From assembly GCA_949130485.1 (NCBI GenBank), contig OX422187.1, positions 10,842,898-10,906,897 on the forward strand: a stretch of DNA of 64,000 nt, in the 5' to 3' direction. The stretch comes from Agelas oroides (lineage: Eukaryota; Porifera; Demospongiae; Agelasida; Agelasidae). A model generated the notes under the pieces. That model was not told the origin of the DNA. It was given only the letters and a program-made list of their open reading frames with translations, and ran no database searches. The translations under genes were made by a program, and so were the position numbers. Positions 63,790-64,000 of this stretch are shown piece by piece (the first letter of the stretch is position 1; each line of letters begins with the position of its first letter).

Positions 63790-63806
63790 TGTGTGTGCGT
63801 GTGTGT

Positions 63807-63877
<71 letters not shown>

Positions 63878-64000
63878 CGTGCGTGCGTGTGTGTGCTGCA
63901 TGTGTGTGTGTGGTGTGCATGCATGTGTGTGTGTGCGTGCATGCATGTGTGTGTGTGTGCGTGTGCGTGCATGCATGTATGTGTGTGTATGTGTGTGTGC
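63790..64000. repeat. (GT)n microsatellite at window end
   Basis: A long GT/GC-GT run with ATGC interruptions in the intron following the last visible TTC29-like exon. No coding sequence beyond 63770. Confidence 0.95.

Noticed and set aside
63726-63976. His-Thr repeat open frames on the minus strand
   Set aside because: Translation of the GT microsatellite.

Overview
The window is animal nuclear DNA: intron-rich, AT-leaning, with short GT-AG introns and many small hairpin elements. The gene content (SRCR-array receptor tyrosine kinases in tandem, an NLR-type LRR fragment, a cilium-type TPR gene) suggests an early-branching invertebrate, most likely a demosponge. That is inference from architecture; no species marker is visible. 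There are no bacterial operons, rRNA, tRNA or CRISPR arrays.

Layout. (1) 1-29,770: three plus-strand receptor tyrosine kinase (RTK) genes in tandem. Gene A is 3'-partial (414-6951); its SRCR exons lie off the left edge. Gene B is complete (10358-18969; predicted 1124 aa): signal peptide, 4 SRCR domains, a ROR/MuSK-like frizzled cysteine-rich domain (CRD), transmembrane helix (TM), tyrosine kinase. Gene C is complete (19770-29769; 1289 aa): signal peptide, 7 SRCR domains, no CRD, TM, kinase. (2) 30,316-33,447: a head-to-head pair of ARSB-like sulfatase genes, a decayed minus-strand copy and an intact intronless plus-strand copy (515 aa). (3) 32.56-59.67 kb: a direct tandem segmental duplication of about 13 kb. 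Each unit carries sulfatase 3' sequence, a conserved spacer and a second type of SRCR RTK (gene D, 36049-46009, 1132 aa; gene E, 49292-59507, 1136 aa; each with 6 SRCR domains, no CRD, and HKD in place of HRD). The sulfatase in the second unit is a 5'-truncated remnant. (4) 59,914-64,000: 5' part of a TTC29-like TPR gene that runs off the right edge.

Exon chains for B, C, D and E were assembled by hand from splice sites. Each sums to an exact multiple of three and keeps one frame from a signal-peptide ATG to a stop after the kinase tail. Each SRCR domain is split over two exons and bounded by phase-1 introns, so domains can be added or lost without breaking frame; the genes differ mainly in that way. 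The kinase hinge, RQG activation loop and WSFGV block resemble TAM/MET receptors, while the CRD of A and B resembles ROR/MuSK. By family knowledge these should be cell-surface receptors with scavenger-type ectodomains and intracellular tyrosine phosphorylation; the ligand is unknown.

Mobile DNA. The duplicated units give natural empty sites. Foldback elements ending TAGYCTCG with exact 9-bp target duplications occur at 558-880, 34919-35234 and 57981-58120. Two intronic minisatellites (60-bp units near 881-1105; 59-bp units at 58135-58887) are each built from a roughly 45-bp hairpin plus a short spacer and sit beside such elements. A separate 243-bp element with a 7-bp target duplication lies at 54536-54778.
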